This document shows positions 28,272 to 37,623 of a stretch of 64,000 nt of DNA, in pieces (position 1 is the first letter of the stretch; the number at the start of each line of letters is the position of its first letter). A program made the translations under genes and the position numbers. The notes below the pieces were generated by a model. It saw only the letters and a program-made list of their open reading frames with translations, had not been told where the DNA came from and made no database searches. The DNA is from Lishizhenia tianjinensis (lineage in GTDB: Bacteria; Bacteroidota; Bacteroidia; Flavobacteriales_D; Crocinitomicaceae). The DNA is taken from the NCBI GenBank assembly GCA_943330745.2, contig CALQIX020000001.1, positions 86,126 to 150,125 on the forward strand. The letters are read 5' to 3'.

Positions 28272-29155
28272 ACAAATTTATATTGTTTGTGTTTTTTGCT
28301 GGAATCATTGCCAATTCAGGGTTTTCACAACGCAATTACAAAAGCAACTATAAAAAAAAGGCGAAAAATTCGATGGCAGAAGGAACCGCTTTTGTTTCCT
28401 GGGGCTACAACCGATCTGCCTACACAAAAAGCAATATTAATTTTGTTGGAACTGGTTATAATTTCACTTTAAGCGGGGTAAAAGCAGTTGACAGACCAAG
28501 CACGAAAATCAGTGAATATGTTAGCCCAGATAAATTTACGGTTCCACAGTTCAATTTTAGGATCGGTTATAATTTTGCCAATTACTGGAATCTTTCGATT
28601 GGTTATGACCATTTGAAATATGTGATGGTACATGGTCAAGAATATTTACTCGATGGTAAAATTAATTCCGGTGTTGACCCAAATTGGTCAGGGAGTTACG
28701 CGGATGAAATTGTGAAAACAGAAGAGACTAAATTTCATTACGAAAACACCAATGGCCAAAATTACATACGAGCGGAAATAACGCGTGTTCGAAATCTTGT
28801 CAGAAATAATCGCGACAACTTTACATTGTCTGGGTTATTAGGAGCCTCTACAGGAGTTATATTATCATTCAATGACTTCACTTTTGGTGGCGAAAAAGAT
28901 GTCCAAACCGTTTCGCTTTCTGGTCTTGGATTATCTGGTCACGGTGGACTGCGCTTTGAATTTTTTAAGCACTTCTACATTCAAACAAATGTTTCTTTGG
29001 GTGTATTGGCGCAAAACCATGTTAAAACCAGGCCAGCGGATTATAGTGCATACGCGCGACAAACAATCGGTTATGTCGAAGGAAATATGGTAGTGGGCGC
29101 ATTGTTTTATATACGCCCGACTAACAGTTGTGGAAGTTGCCCTTCTTGGGATTAG
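28247..29155 (+). CDS. Predicted outer-membrane beta-barrel protein
   Basis: The product has a signal sequence (FILFVFFAGIIANSGFSQ) and then alternating aromatic and polar strands (FNFRIGYNFANYWNLSIGYDHLKY, GGLRFEFFKHFYIQTNVSLG) typical of an outer-membrane barrel. The C-terminus ends in a CGSCPSWD segment. It overlaps the lipoprotein gene by 25 nt, so the two products may act together in the outer membrane. No functional family was recognised. Confidence 0.7.
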   Translation: MERIFAPINKFILFVFFAGIIANSGFSQRNYKSNYKKKAKNSMAEGTAFVSWGYNRSAYTKSNINFVGTGYNFTLSGVKAVDRPSTKISEYVSPDKFTVPQFNFRIGYNFANYWNLSIGYDHLKYVMVHGQEYLLDGKINSGVDPNWSGSYADEIVKTEETKFHYENTNGQNYIRAEITRVRNLVRNNRDNFTLSGLLGASTGVILSFNDFTFGGEKDVQTVSLSGLGLSGHGGLRFEFFKHFYIQTNVSLGVLAQNHVKTRPADYSAYARQTIGYVEGNMVVGALFYIRPTNSCGSCPSWD

Positions 29156-29158
29156 ATT

Positions 29159-31615
29159 TTACTCCTTTCCTTTTAATTTGAAATCTATTTTATAGTAGAA
29201 AATAGGTAACCTACCTAACTGAGATTTTTGTGCAATTGGGTCAGATGTATCATTTGGATCTAATCTAGGAGCATAAGCTAGGCTTAATAAGTTTTTCGTA
29301 TTTAATAAATTCACTAAATCCAACCCAAATTCATGCGTTAATTTTTGTGTATTCATCCTCCAACTTATTTTTAAATCCACTCTGAAATAATCTCTAAATG
29401 TCAATTCATTGAATAAACTATCTTGAAAGATAATGTCTTTTGACGCCTCGGTTTGTGCTACATCAACAAGACCATAGCGTTTTCCTCCCGCTCGCGTGAT
29501 TTTTGCCCCTAAACCAATGACTTGTTTTTTGCTAATATTAAATTCTTTACCAGCAAGAACGTTCCATACGTATGAAAGGTCTATTGAATTTGAAATATTA
29601 GATCCTTTATAAGAGGTATTTCTCCATTTCCCATCACCTGCTTGATACTTGGAATCATATACACTCGCAGACAACATAAAAAAGAAACTTTTACTGAAAT
29701 ACTTTTGCAAAGTGAATTCCACCCCATAATTCACTCCTTTACCAGCATTTACAAGGGTATCATTTGGAAAAACGCGAGCAAACCCTCCTCCTGCATTCAC
29801 CAGCGAGAATGAACTGTTTCCAGCGCTAATAGGTAAGTTATAAAGGTATTGATAATATGCTTCTGTTTTGAAATTTAAACCAGGGCCAAAAGATTTTTCA
29901 TAACCCAAACCTGAATGCAAACTTCTTGAGAAGTCCATTTTTAAGTTATGAGAATTTCCATCGTGATCGGGGTCATACGTATACGTATAGTAAGGTTGGG
30001 TCTGACTATGGAGTCCAGCTCCTGCAAATAATGATTGTTCACCTCTCATTCTATATTTCCACCCAAGTCTCGGTTCTGCCGGACTCAAACTATTGCTTAA
30101 ACTAAAATATTGTGCATGAATACCTGCGGTCAAATCCATGTTCTCATTTATTTTCCATTTCCATTGAGCAAATGGTTGAACTATTAGTGCCTTACCAGCA
30201 TAATCCCATCTGGTCATCCAACTGTTTCGGTCATCTAAATTGGATAATACAGAGTCTATTTGGTTCAACGAAATGACATCAAAGTTTACACCAGCCTTAA
30301 TTAAATTCCGTTTATTTATTTTGTGATTAATGGCGAAATAACCGGATAACTTCATGGTTTGAAAGTTAAATCGCAGCATATTAAAAGAGCTATCAACTCG
30401 GATTGTTGTATCAGCTCCATTGACTTGCAAGCTTCTATGCAGATAGACATGACGTGCGTGTTGTTCTTCTCTAGAACCTGATATAGTAGCAGAAATATAC
30501 GTTTTTGGGTTTAGTGATTTCTTGTAACTTAAACCAGAAACATACATGCTTGTCCCAAAATACTGATCTCGATCTCCTTCACCATAAAACTCTTTCGTAT
30601 ATTCTTTTTGTTCTGAAATTAATATATCAATGTTACTTTTTCCACCCATAGCCCACCATGAAAGTTGACCACCTTTTTTTAACTTCCAATTGAATTTAAA
30701 AGCCCCATCTCCATATACAGGGACTGCATCTGTACCAATCGTTACGCCAATTTTTTGAAATAATGCCAAACTAGAATATCTCCCCATAACGAGATAACTT
30801 GAATTTCCGTTTTTTCCCATTGGACCTTCTGCTAACGCTTCCAATCCAAATAATCCAAATTGCCCTGTAAATTCATGTTTATTGTTATTTCCGTTGCGCA
30901 ATTTTAGGTCAAAAACTCCTGAAGTACTGTTTCCATATTCAGCAGGAAAAGCACTCATGAAAAAGTCGGAATTCCCTAAAATCTTGTTATTCAGAATAGA
31001 AACGGGCCCCCCAGTACTTCCTGACACGGCAAAGTGAGATGGGTTTGGGATATCAATTCCTTCCACGCGATAAACGACACCCAAGGGTGAGTTTCCTCTA
31101 ACCACTATATCATTTCGAGAATCGTCCGCTCCTTGTACTCCAGCAAAATTAGACGCCATACGTGCAGGATCCATACGCGAACCCGGATAGCGATTTGTTT
31201 CTTCAACACTAAACTGCTGTGCCGACAAAACAGCCATTTCATTCAATACTTCACCCTTTTTACGTGCTGTTACCACAATTTCTTCTTTTGTAATGATTGC
31301 TTCCATTAATGGAATATTTACAATTAACTCTTTCCCAGAATTAACCTCAATGGTGATGGTATTGGATTCATATGAATTAAATTTCGCAATCAACCTATGT
31401 TTCCCAATTGGTATCTTTTTCAGGGTAAACTCCCCCATTGCATCCGTTCCTCCCAAATAACGAGCATTGGTATCGGCTGTCAACACTTGTACTCGAACTC
31501 CGGCCAGCGGATAATTAGTTTCAGCATCATACACCTTACCGCGAACGGTTTGGGTTGGCTGAGCATAACAAAGAAAAGTAGAGAGTGAAAGAAAAACAGC
31601 TAATACATGTTTCAT
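29159..31615 (-). CDS. TonB-dependent receptor with carboxypeptidase-regulatory-like domain
   Basis: This is an outer-membrane active-transport receptor. After the signal peptide (MKHVLAVFLSLSTFLCYAQ), residues 24-110 form a CarboxypepD_reg-like beta-sandwich (VRGKVYDAETNYPLAGVRV). A plug domain follows (about 125-235, including NDIVVRGNSPLGVVYRVEGI), then a large beta-barrel. The length of 818 residues is normal. No SusD partner gene follows, so this is not a typical glycan-utilisation pair. The substrate is unknown. It converges on the beta-barrel gene. Confidence 0.9.
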   Translation of the reverse strand: MKHVLAVFLSLSTFLCYAQPTQTVRGKVYDAETNYPLAGVRVQVLTADTNARYLGGTDAMGEFTLKKIPIGKHRLIAKFNSYESNTITIEVNSGKELIVNIPLMEAIITKEEIVVTARKKGEVLNEMAVLSAQQFSVEETNRYPGSRMDPARMASNFAGVQGADDSRNDIVVRGNSPLGVVYRVEGIDIPNPSHFAVSGSTGGPVSILNNKILGNSDFFMSAFPAEYGNSTSGVFDLKLRNGNNNKHEFTGQFGLFGLEALAEGPMGKNGNSSYLVMGRYSSLALFQKIGVTIGTDAVPVYGDGAFKFNWKLKKGGQLSWWAMGGKSNIDILISEQKEYTKEFYGEGDRDQYFGTSMYVSGLSYKKSLNPKTYISATISGSREEQHARHVYLHRSLQVNGADTTIRVDSSFNMLRFNFQTMKLSGYFAINHKINKRNLIKAGVNFDVISLNQIDSVLSNLDDRNSWMTRWDYAGKALIVQPFAQWKWKINENMDLTAGIHAQYFSLSNSLSPAEPRLGWKYRMRGEQSLFAGAGLHSQTQPYYTYTYDPDHDGNSHNLKMDFSRSLHSGLGYEKSFGPGLNFKTEAYYQYLYNLPISAGNSSFSLVNAGGGFARVFPNDTLVNAGKGVNYGVEFTLQKYFSKSFFFMLSASVYDSKYQAGDGKWRNTSYKGSNISNSIDLSYVWNVLAGKEFNISKKQVIGLGAKITRAGGKRYGLVDVAQTEASKDIIFQDSLFNELTFRDYFRVDLKISWRMNTQKLTHEFGLDLVNLLNTKNLLSLAYAPRLDPNDTSDPIAQKSQLGRLPIFYYKIDFKLKGKE

Positions 31616-31803
31616 AGATTCATATTTAAAATTTATGTAAATCTAATCTGATTTCCAATTCACTCTCAAAAAGTAGTCAAAAAGTAATCAACATCTTGTT
31701 TTTAACACCCTTGAAGAAATTAAATGGAAATATTTCCACCTTGAAAAACCAAACTAAATTCAATATTCTTATTAATTTCACGACTGAAAGAAAAATTAAA
31801 CTT

Positions 31804-34554
31804 ATGGAATTCCTAAAAAAAATTGCTCCTCACGCTATAGCAATCGTACTTTTCATCGCGCTATCTAGTATTTACTTTAGTCCCCTGTTCGATGGATATA
31901 CACTCAAACAAAGTGATGTAAAACAATTTCAAGGAATGTCTAAAGAAATCGTGGATTACCGCATTCAAAATGGTTCAGAACCTTTGTGGACCAATTCCAT
32001 GTTTGGAGGAATGCCAGCATACCAAGTTTCTGTTACACATGAATCCAATTTATTAGTTTTTGTGGATCGATTTTTAAAATTAGGTTTGCCTATTCCGGTT
32101 GGTGTTTTATTTATATCCATGCTCGGTTTTTATATTTTTGCCCTTTGCCTAAGGCTTAATCCATGGCTAAGTATCGTTGGTGCAATCGCCTTTGGTTTTT
32201 CATCATTTAATATTCTTTATATCGGAGCTGGACACATGACAAAAGTAAATGCAGTGGCCTATATGGCGCCAGCATTGGGAGGGATGATTCTTGCCTTCAG
32301 GGGTCGTTGGCTGATTGGATCGATTATTTTTGCCTTATTTTTTGGACTTAACCTAACATCCAATCACCTTCAAATTACGTATTATCTCGCCATTCTTTTG
32401 GGAGCAGTTGCTATAGGTGAAACCATTCGTTTACTGGTTGCGAAACAATTTATTGATTTAGGCAAAACACTTGGAGCATTAACAATTGCGGGAATCATTG
32501 GCGTTTTACCTTCTGCTAGCAACTTGCTTACCACTTATGAATATAGTAAATATACCACTCGAGGTGCGACCGATTTAACAATCGAACCAGATGGTAAAAA
32601 GAAAGAAGTGTCAACTCAAAAAGGACTAAATACAGATTATATACTAGAATACAATTACGCTCCAGGAGAATTCCTTTCCGTATTTATTCCCAACGCTAAA
32701 GGAGGTAAAGATGACTATATCGGAAATAACGAATCTGCTATGGAAAAACTTGACTCAGATTATGCTGACCAAGTTGCTCAAAGTAGCCAATATTGGGGTG
32801 GACAACGTTTTAGTGGGGGTGCTATTTATATGGGTGCAATCATGTTTGCTTTATTTCTTCTCGGACTCGTTTTTGTGAAAGATTCCCTAAAATGGCCTTT
32901 TTTAGCCTTGGGTTTTGTTATTCTATTTTTGGTTGGAAAAGAAAATTTCATGAATGATCTTTTCCTAAACCATTTTCCTATGTATAATAAGTTCCGAGAT
33001 TCTAAAATGATCTTGGTGATTCTTCAAGTTATCGTACCGGCTATGGCTTTATTGTTTATTGATAAACTAACAAAAAAAGAAGGGGTTTGGGGAAATCAAA
33101 AAACTTGGTTAATTGGTACTGGAGCAATTTTAGGATTATTGGCGATACTTTATATCTCGCCTTCTATCGCAGGATCATTCTTGAAGTCAGAAGAAATCAA
33201 ACAGTTTAGTGATGCCGCAGGATCAGTGAAAGAAGCCGATAAAATCGAAATGATTAATGGAATAAAATCAACATTGGTAGATGCCCGTATAGAAATATTT
33301 AGGGCTGACATAGGTAGATCGTTCTTATTTATTGCGCTTGCCGGTTTATTATTTTTCTTATTCTTTAAAGGTAAAATTAAGCCTTTGTTCGTAATCGCAG
33401 GGATAGCTGTTTTGGTATTAATAGACCAAATGTCGATAAGTAAAAGATACCTAAATAATGAAGAAGGAGATATGGGATATTTAAGTTATGAGGAAAAACA
33501 AACGGCAGGACTCCCTTATGCTCCTGAAAATGCGGATAAATTCATCCTTGCTTCTGAAAAAAAATCAGTGCCTAATTTTGCGTCATTAAGTTCTTCCTTT
33601 GCACAGCAAATGAAATCGTATAATTTATATGAATCCATTGAAGATGATGCATCCTTGAAACAACTTGCTGATTACAGCATTCTAGGTTTAAATACGGATT
33701 ATCGTGTTTTTAATTTCAATAACCCATTTAATGAGACATCTACGAGTTATTTTCACAAAAGCATTGGTGGATACCACGGGGCCAAATTGAAGCGTTACCA
33801 GGAAATGATTGATTTCTATATTGGAAATGAAATGCAAACGGTTAATCGACTTATAAGTCAGGTTAAAATGCAAAAATTACGCGGATTGGATTCGCTAAAT
33901 ATTGATAGCCAAGAAAAAGCCAAAGCGATTTTTGATACACTTTCTGTTTCAGGTATGCTTTTACCGGACAGTACTCCTGTTTTAAACATGTTGAACACTA
34001 AGTATATTATTTTAGATAAAACAAAAGAGCCAGTTGTGAACAACCAAGCGAATGGAAATGCTTGGTTTGTATCTAAAGTGATTCTTGCCAACAATGCCAA
34101 TGAGGAAATGAAAGCGTTGAAAGGATTTGATTCCAAGAATTCGGTGGTGGTAAATGGGAAAGAAACCATTGGGTTTGCTAATGAACTTGGAAAACAAACT
34201 AAACAGCCAACGGATAAAATTGTGTTAACGAAATATGGAACAAACCAATTAACCTATAATTCGGATTCTAAAACTTCTTTACCGGCCGTATTTAGTGAGA
34301 TTTGGTATCCAGAAGGCTGGAATTGTTACATTGATGGTAAAAAAACAGATAAGATTTTTAGGGCCAATTACATTTTACGAGGAGCTATTATTCCAGCTGG
34401 GAAGCACAAAATTGAATGGAAATTTGAACCTACATCTTATGCAACTGGTGAATCATTATCCTTATTTAGTTCAATTCTATTGCTATTGCTGTTTGGAGGT
34501 GTTTCTTTTATTAGCTTAATGAAGAAAGAAGATAAAGAAAAAACGGAAGCTTGA
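31804..34554 (+). CDS. YfhO-like multi-pass membrane protein (GT-C fold)
   Basis: This is a large membrane protein of about 916 residues, similar to the YfhO family, whose members are predicted polyprenyl-phosphate-dependent glycosyltransferases. The start giving MEFLKKIAPHAIAIVLF is chosen over an upstream TTG. The first loop contains the acidic TLKQSDVKQFQGM segment. About a dozen hydrophobic helices follow (for example VGVLFISMLGFYIFALCL), then a periplasmic C-terminal domain and a last helix near the end (SSILLLLLFGGVSF). No glycan genes are adjacent, and the substrate is unknown. Confidence 0.8.
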   Translation: MEFLKKIAPHAIAIVLFIALSSIYFSPLFDGYTLKQSDVKQFQGMSKEIVDYRIQNGSEPLWTNSMFGGMPAYQVSVTHESNLLVFVDRFLKLGLPIPVGVLFISMLGFYIFALCLRLNPWLSIVGAIAFGFSSFNILYIGAGHMTKVNAVAYMAPALGGMILAFRGRWLIGSIIFALFFGLNLTSNHLQITYYLAILLGAVAIGETIRLLVAKQFIDLGKTLGALTIAGIIGVLPSASNLLTTYEYSKYTTRGATDLTIEPDGKKKEVSTQKGLNTDYILEYNYAPGEFLSVFIPNAKGGKDDYIGNNESAMEKLDSDYADQVAQSSQYWGGQRFSGGAIYMGAIMFALFLLGLVFVKDSLKWPFLALGFVILFLVGKENFMNDLFLNHFPMYNKFRDSKMILVILQVIVPAMALLFIDKLTKKEGVWGNQKTWLIGTGAILGLLAILYISPSIAGSFLKSEEIKQFSDAAGSVKEADKIEMINGIKSTLVDARIEIFRADIGRSFLFIALAGLLFFLFFKGKIKPLFVIAGIAVLVLIDQMSISKRYLNNEEGDMGYLSYEEKQTAGLPYAPENADKFILASEKKSVPNFASLSSSFAQQMKSYNLYESIEDDASLKQLADYSILGLNTDYRVFNFNNPFNETSTSYFHKSIGGYHGAKLKRYQEMIDFYIGNEMQTVNRLISQVKMQKLRGLDSLNIDSQEKAKAIFDTLSVSGMLLPDSTPVLNMLNTKYIILDKTKEPVVNNQANGNAWFVSKVILANNANEEMKALKGFDSKNSVVVNGKETIGFANELGKQTKQPTDKIVLTKYGTNQLTYNSDSKTSLPAVFSEIWYPEGWNCYIDGKKTDKIFRANYILRGAIIPAGKHKIEWKFEPTSYATGESLSLFSSILLLLLFGGVSFISLMKKEDKEKTEA

Positions 34555-34591
34555 CCATTACAAATAATATAGTTAAACCTGTCAAGCTCTA

Positions 34592-35386
34592 ATGATCGAT
34601 TTCATACAAAATGTAAAAACAAGAAATGAAACCCTCTTTTACTATGGATTAGTTTGTCTTTTCTTTGCATGTATTTTTTTAATCTTATCTAAATTCACAA
34701 GCACTCAAGTCTACAATGTAAATGCTTGGATAAAGCCTTTTAAATTTGCGTTCTCCACGTTTTTGTTCTCATGGGCAATGGCATGGTATTGTCATTATTT
34801 ACCAACGTTTAATATAAATCTATTCAACTGGACCGTAATTATTCTATTAGGATTCGAGATTGTGTATATTGCCATCCAAGCTAATAAAGGGGAATTATCT
34901 CATTACAATTTAAGTACACCTACTTATGCTGTCCTATATTCTATGATGGCTTTGGCCGCTTCCATTGTTACCATTTATACGGCATATGTAGGGTTCCTAT
35001 TCTTTACCAACGATTTTCCACAACTTCCGAATTACTATGTTTGGGCAATTCGTTTGGGCATATTTATTTTTGTAATTTTCTCATTTGAGGGGTTTGTAAT
35101 GGGGTCAAAACTCACGCATACCATTGGCGGTGAAGATGGAGGACCAGGAATCCCCCTATTGAATTGGAGTACAAAATTTGGAGATCCTAGAATAGCCCAT
35201 TTTATTGGCATGCATGCTTTGCAGGTTATTCCCCTGATTTCTTTTTATCTGTTGAAGAATACGAAAGCAACGATTCTTGTTGCTGCATTATATGGACTAC
35301 TTTCCGTTTTTACACTCGTTCAAGCATTAAAAGGTAGGCCTTTTTTTAAATCAAAGGAAACTCAGAAGGAGCAAGTAAAAAGATAG
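34592..35386 (+). CDS. Hypothetical seven-helix membrane protein
   Basis: The 264-residue product has about seven predicted transmembrane helices. A distinctive segment between helices, GGEDGGPGIPLLNWSTKFGD followed by RIAHFIGMHALQ, carries polar residues and two histidines near a membrane face. This looks like a conserved functional site, and I recall it from other uncharacterised bacterial membrane proteins. NAWIKPFKFAFS near the N-terminus is another likely conserved block. No function can be assigned. It lies 37 nt after the YfhO-like gene and is probably co-transcribed. Confidence 0.7.
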   Translation: MIDFIQNVKTRNETLFYYGLVCLFFACIFLILSKFTSTQVYNVNAWIKPFKFAFSTFLFSWAMAWYCHYLPTFNINLFNWTVIILLGFEIVYIAIQANKGELSHYNLSTPTYAVLYSMMALAASIVTIYTAYVGFLFFTNDFPQLPNYYVWAIRLGIFIFVIFSFEGFVMGSKLTHTIGGEDGGPGIPLLNWSTKFGDPRIAHFIGMHALQVIPLISFYLLKNTKATILVAALYGLLSVFTLVQALKGRPFFKSKETQKEQVKR

Positions 35387-35387
35387 A

Positions 35388-36512
35388 TCAAAATTGATTC
35401 ATCCATTGATACACCTTATCTAAATTAAATTTAGCATTAAAACCTTTGGCGGCAACATCGCTATTTTGCTTAAATACAATTATTTCATCTCTACTCATTG
35501 AATTGAGTGTATTTGCCAAACTCTGCGCCTCAAAATCAGGTGATATTTTCCCCAACTGATGGGTCGCAACAATTTTCTCCATTTCGGGTGAAGGTCCAAT
35601 TGCAATGGCTAAGCGCGCTTGTATAAATTCAAAAAACTTGTTTGGTAACGCGTGTTTATTGTTGAAATTAGTGGGTTCCAATAGATAAACTCCAATGTCG
35701 TACTGTGCGATAAAAGGAATTATTTCATCCGTGCTAACCGGAGGTATAAGTCGAACATTTTTTTTAGATCCAATCAAACTTTCCAATTCCTTTCGATATT
35801 CTTCCTTTCTAAAAACGAGCATGAGATCCAATTCAAATCGATCGTCCACAAATTCCATCATTGCAATCATGTTTTCAATTTTTCGTTGTGGTAAGGCTAA
35901 GCCATGATGAATTAATCGAATTTTGCTCCCCACCTTCATGGCATTCATGTTTTCAAAGTAATCCGCTGCATTCGTCACAACCAATGGATTCAATCCAAAA
36001 ACCTCCTGGTATTTTTGAGCAATCCCATCGCATACCGTCAACATTAAATCCGCCTTTGAAGCAAATTGCTGAATTAAAAAAGTTTTGTACCGTTTAAATA
36101 GAATTCTCCAACGGAAACTATCTGCATTTTCTTCCGGAGAATATTCATGTGCATCAAAAATGACCTTTGCCCTACCCTTCATTTTTAGCGCAATAGGCAA
36201 TGAATCCGCATCATTTGCCAAGATAAAATCAACGGTTAATGAACTCAGAATTTGTTCGGTTTCCTTTATTTCTTTTAGATTCCAATAATAGGAAGAAAAT
36301 AATCCCATTATCAATTTCGGGAGGCGTGCGGCCAATTTGATTTTATTAAATGGATGTGATACATCAAAATGTGTAATTCCCGAAATCTGAGAATCCGCAA
36401 ATCCAATAGTAGTGATATCGTAATAGTGTTTGAAAAATTGAATTTCTCGTTTCACACGAGGATCTTTATTCAAATCGGAATAAGAAATAATTACTAACTT
36501 TTGTTTTGACAT
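35388..36512 (-). CDS. Glycosyltransferase (GT-B, GT1/GT4-like)
   Basis: This is a predicted glycosyltransferase of 374 residues with the two-domain GT-B layout. The N-terminal half has ILANDADSLPIALKMK and DAHEYSPEE, the latter typical of GT4-like enzymes. The C-terminal half has YLLEPTNFNNKHALPNKFFEFIQARL, where NKFFE/YL is the nucleotide-sugar binding region. It is the last gene of the alaS-led operon, 4 nt after the acyltransferase. The probable role is assembly of a surface polysaccharide or a glycan attached to secreted proteins. Confidence 0.82.
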   Translation of the reverse strand: MSKQKLVIISYSDLNKDPRVKREIQFFKHYYDITTIGFADSQISGITHFDVSHPFNKIKLAARLPKLIMGLFSSYYWNLKEIKETEQILSSLTVDFILANDADSLPIALKMKGRAKVIFDAHEYSPEENADSFRWRILFKRYKTFLIQQFASKADLMLTVCDGIAQKYQEVFGLNPLVVTNAADYFENMNAMKVGSKIRLIHHGLALPQRKIENMIAMMEFVDDRFELDLMLVFRKEEYRKELESLIGSKKNVRLIPPVSTDEIIPFIAQYDIGVYLLEPTNFNNKHALPNKFFEFIQARLAIAIGPSPEMEKIVATHQLGKISPDFEAQSLANTLNSMSRDEIIVFKQNSDVAAKGFNAKFNLDKVYQWMNQF

Positions 36513-36516
36513 GCGC

Positions 36517-37623
36517 TTAGTTTACTTTGCTGAATCGTTCTTTCATTTTCAAAAAATGAATTTCAAAATAATAGTAGCTGAGGTAACTAATCGATATTGT
36601 CAATCCAATACTTAAGGGAATCAACAACCAAATAGTTGAATCAATTGGTAGAATCAATAAGGCGATATTAATTCCAATCATGTGAGTTAGATACAATCCA
36701 TAGCTTATTTTGCCCAAATTTGAAAGTGCTTTTACCTTACCTAATTTGAAAAAAGAATTGGGAGAGAAATTTTGTTCCAATAGCACAAAGGAGAAAAATA
36801 AGGCCGGTACAAGATGAAATACATATGGATATGCAGAGGAATGACCCACAAGTTTATGCTGAATAAAAATATAACCGAGCGAAAAAACATAGATTAGCAA
36901 GGTCCATCTTCTTTTCATTGAGGTTAAAAATGCCACTAATTTTTCTTTCTGAAAAAAAGCAATATGTGCCAAGAGTCCACCGAGTGCAAGGTATTTGAAA
37001 CAACTAATTAAATGGTAATCTCCCGCTTTAATATGACTTCCAAGAAAAAAGAAATACAACTCTGATGCAATAATCAGCAATACAGTTCCTCCCACAAAAA
37101 AACGTGTTTTGGTTAACAGCCAGAAAATCAAAGGCCAAAGAATATAAAATTGTTCTTCCACACAGACACTCCAATGAACTCCTAAGGCATTTAAGGTAGG
37201 AAAACCATTATAAATATGATCGAAATTGGCCAAAAACAAGGAGTACAATAAAGGGGAAGCATTCTCGGGTCCCATTGTCTTGAATAAAGGCAGAATGACA
37301 AATCCAATGAGTAGAATCAAAAAATACAAGGGCCAAATGCGTAAAACGCGACGCAAATAAAAACTACCAATCGCAATGTGTCCCTTCTTTTTTTTCTCAG
37401 CAAAGAGGAGGTAGGTAATTAAAAAACCGGAAAGAATGAAAAAGAAAATCACCCCCAATCGTCCACCTACTCCACCAAAAGAAAAAATCGCTTTTAAAGC
37501 AAAAGCAAACGGTTCGTTGGGTTTAATTTGATAGGAAAGATGAGCAAAAATGACAGCAAAAGCGGCAATTGCTCTCCAACCGTCCAAATTTTCAAAATAA
37601 ATTTTATTCGGTGATTCTTTCAT
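36517..37623 (-). CDS. Acyltransferase family 3 membrane protein (OafA/YrhL-like)
   Basis: This is a multi-pass membrane enzyme that O-acetylates cell-surface glycans. The N-terminal signature LDGWRAIAAFAVIFAHLSY contains the catalytic histidine, FFFILSGFLITYLLF is the next conserved helix, and HWSVCVEEQFYILWPLIFW contains the family's conserved E-x-Y/F region. About ten hydrophobic helices are present over 368 residues, with no C-terminal SGNH domain. The start codon shares one base with the asnB stop (TAATG). Confidence 0.9.
   Translation of the reverse strand: MKESPNKIYFENLDGWRAIAAFAVIFAHLSYQIKPNEPFAFALKAIFSFGGVGGRLGVIFFFILSGFLITYLLFAEKKKKGHIAIGSFYLRRVLRIWPLYFLILLIGFVILPLFKTMGPENASPLLYSLFLANFDHIYNGFPTLNALGVHWSVCVEEQFYILWPLIFWLLTKTRFFVGGTVLLIIASELYFFFLGSHIKAGDYHLISCFKYLALGGLLAHIAFFQKEKLVAFLTSMKRRWTLLIYVFSLGYIFIQHKLVGHSSAYPYVFHLVPALFFSFVLLEQNFSPNSFFKLGKVKALSNLGKISYGLYLTHMIGINIALLILPIDSTIWLLIPLSIGLTISISYLSYYYFEIHFLKMKERFSKVN

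Noticed and set aside
31696..31803. Longer N-terminus of the YfhO-like protein from a TTG codon
   Set aside because: The added residues are polar and unlike a membrane-protein start; the ATG at 31804 gives a standard first transmembrane helix.
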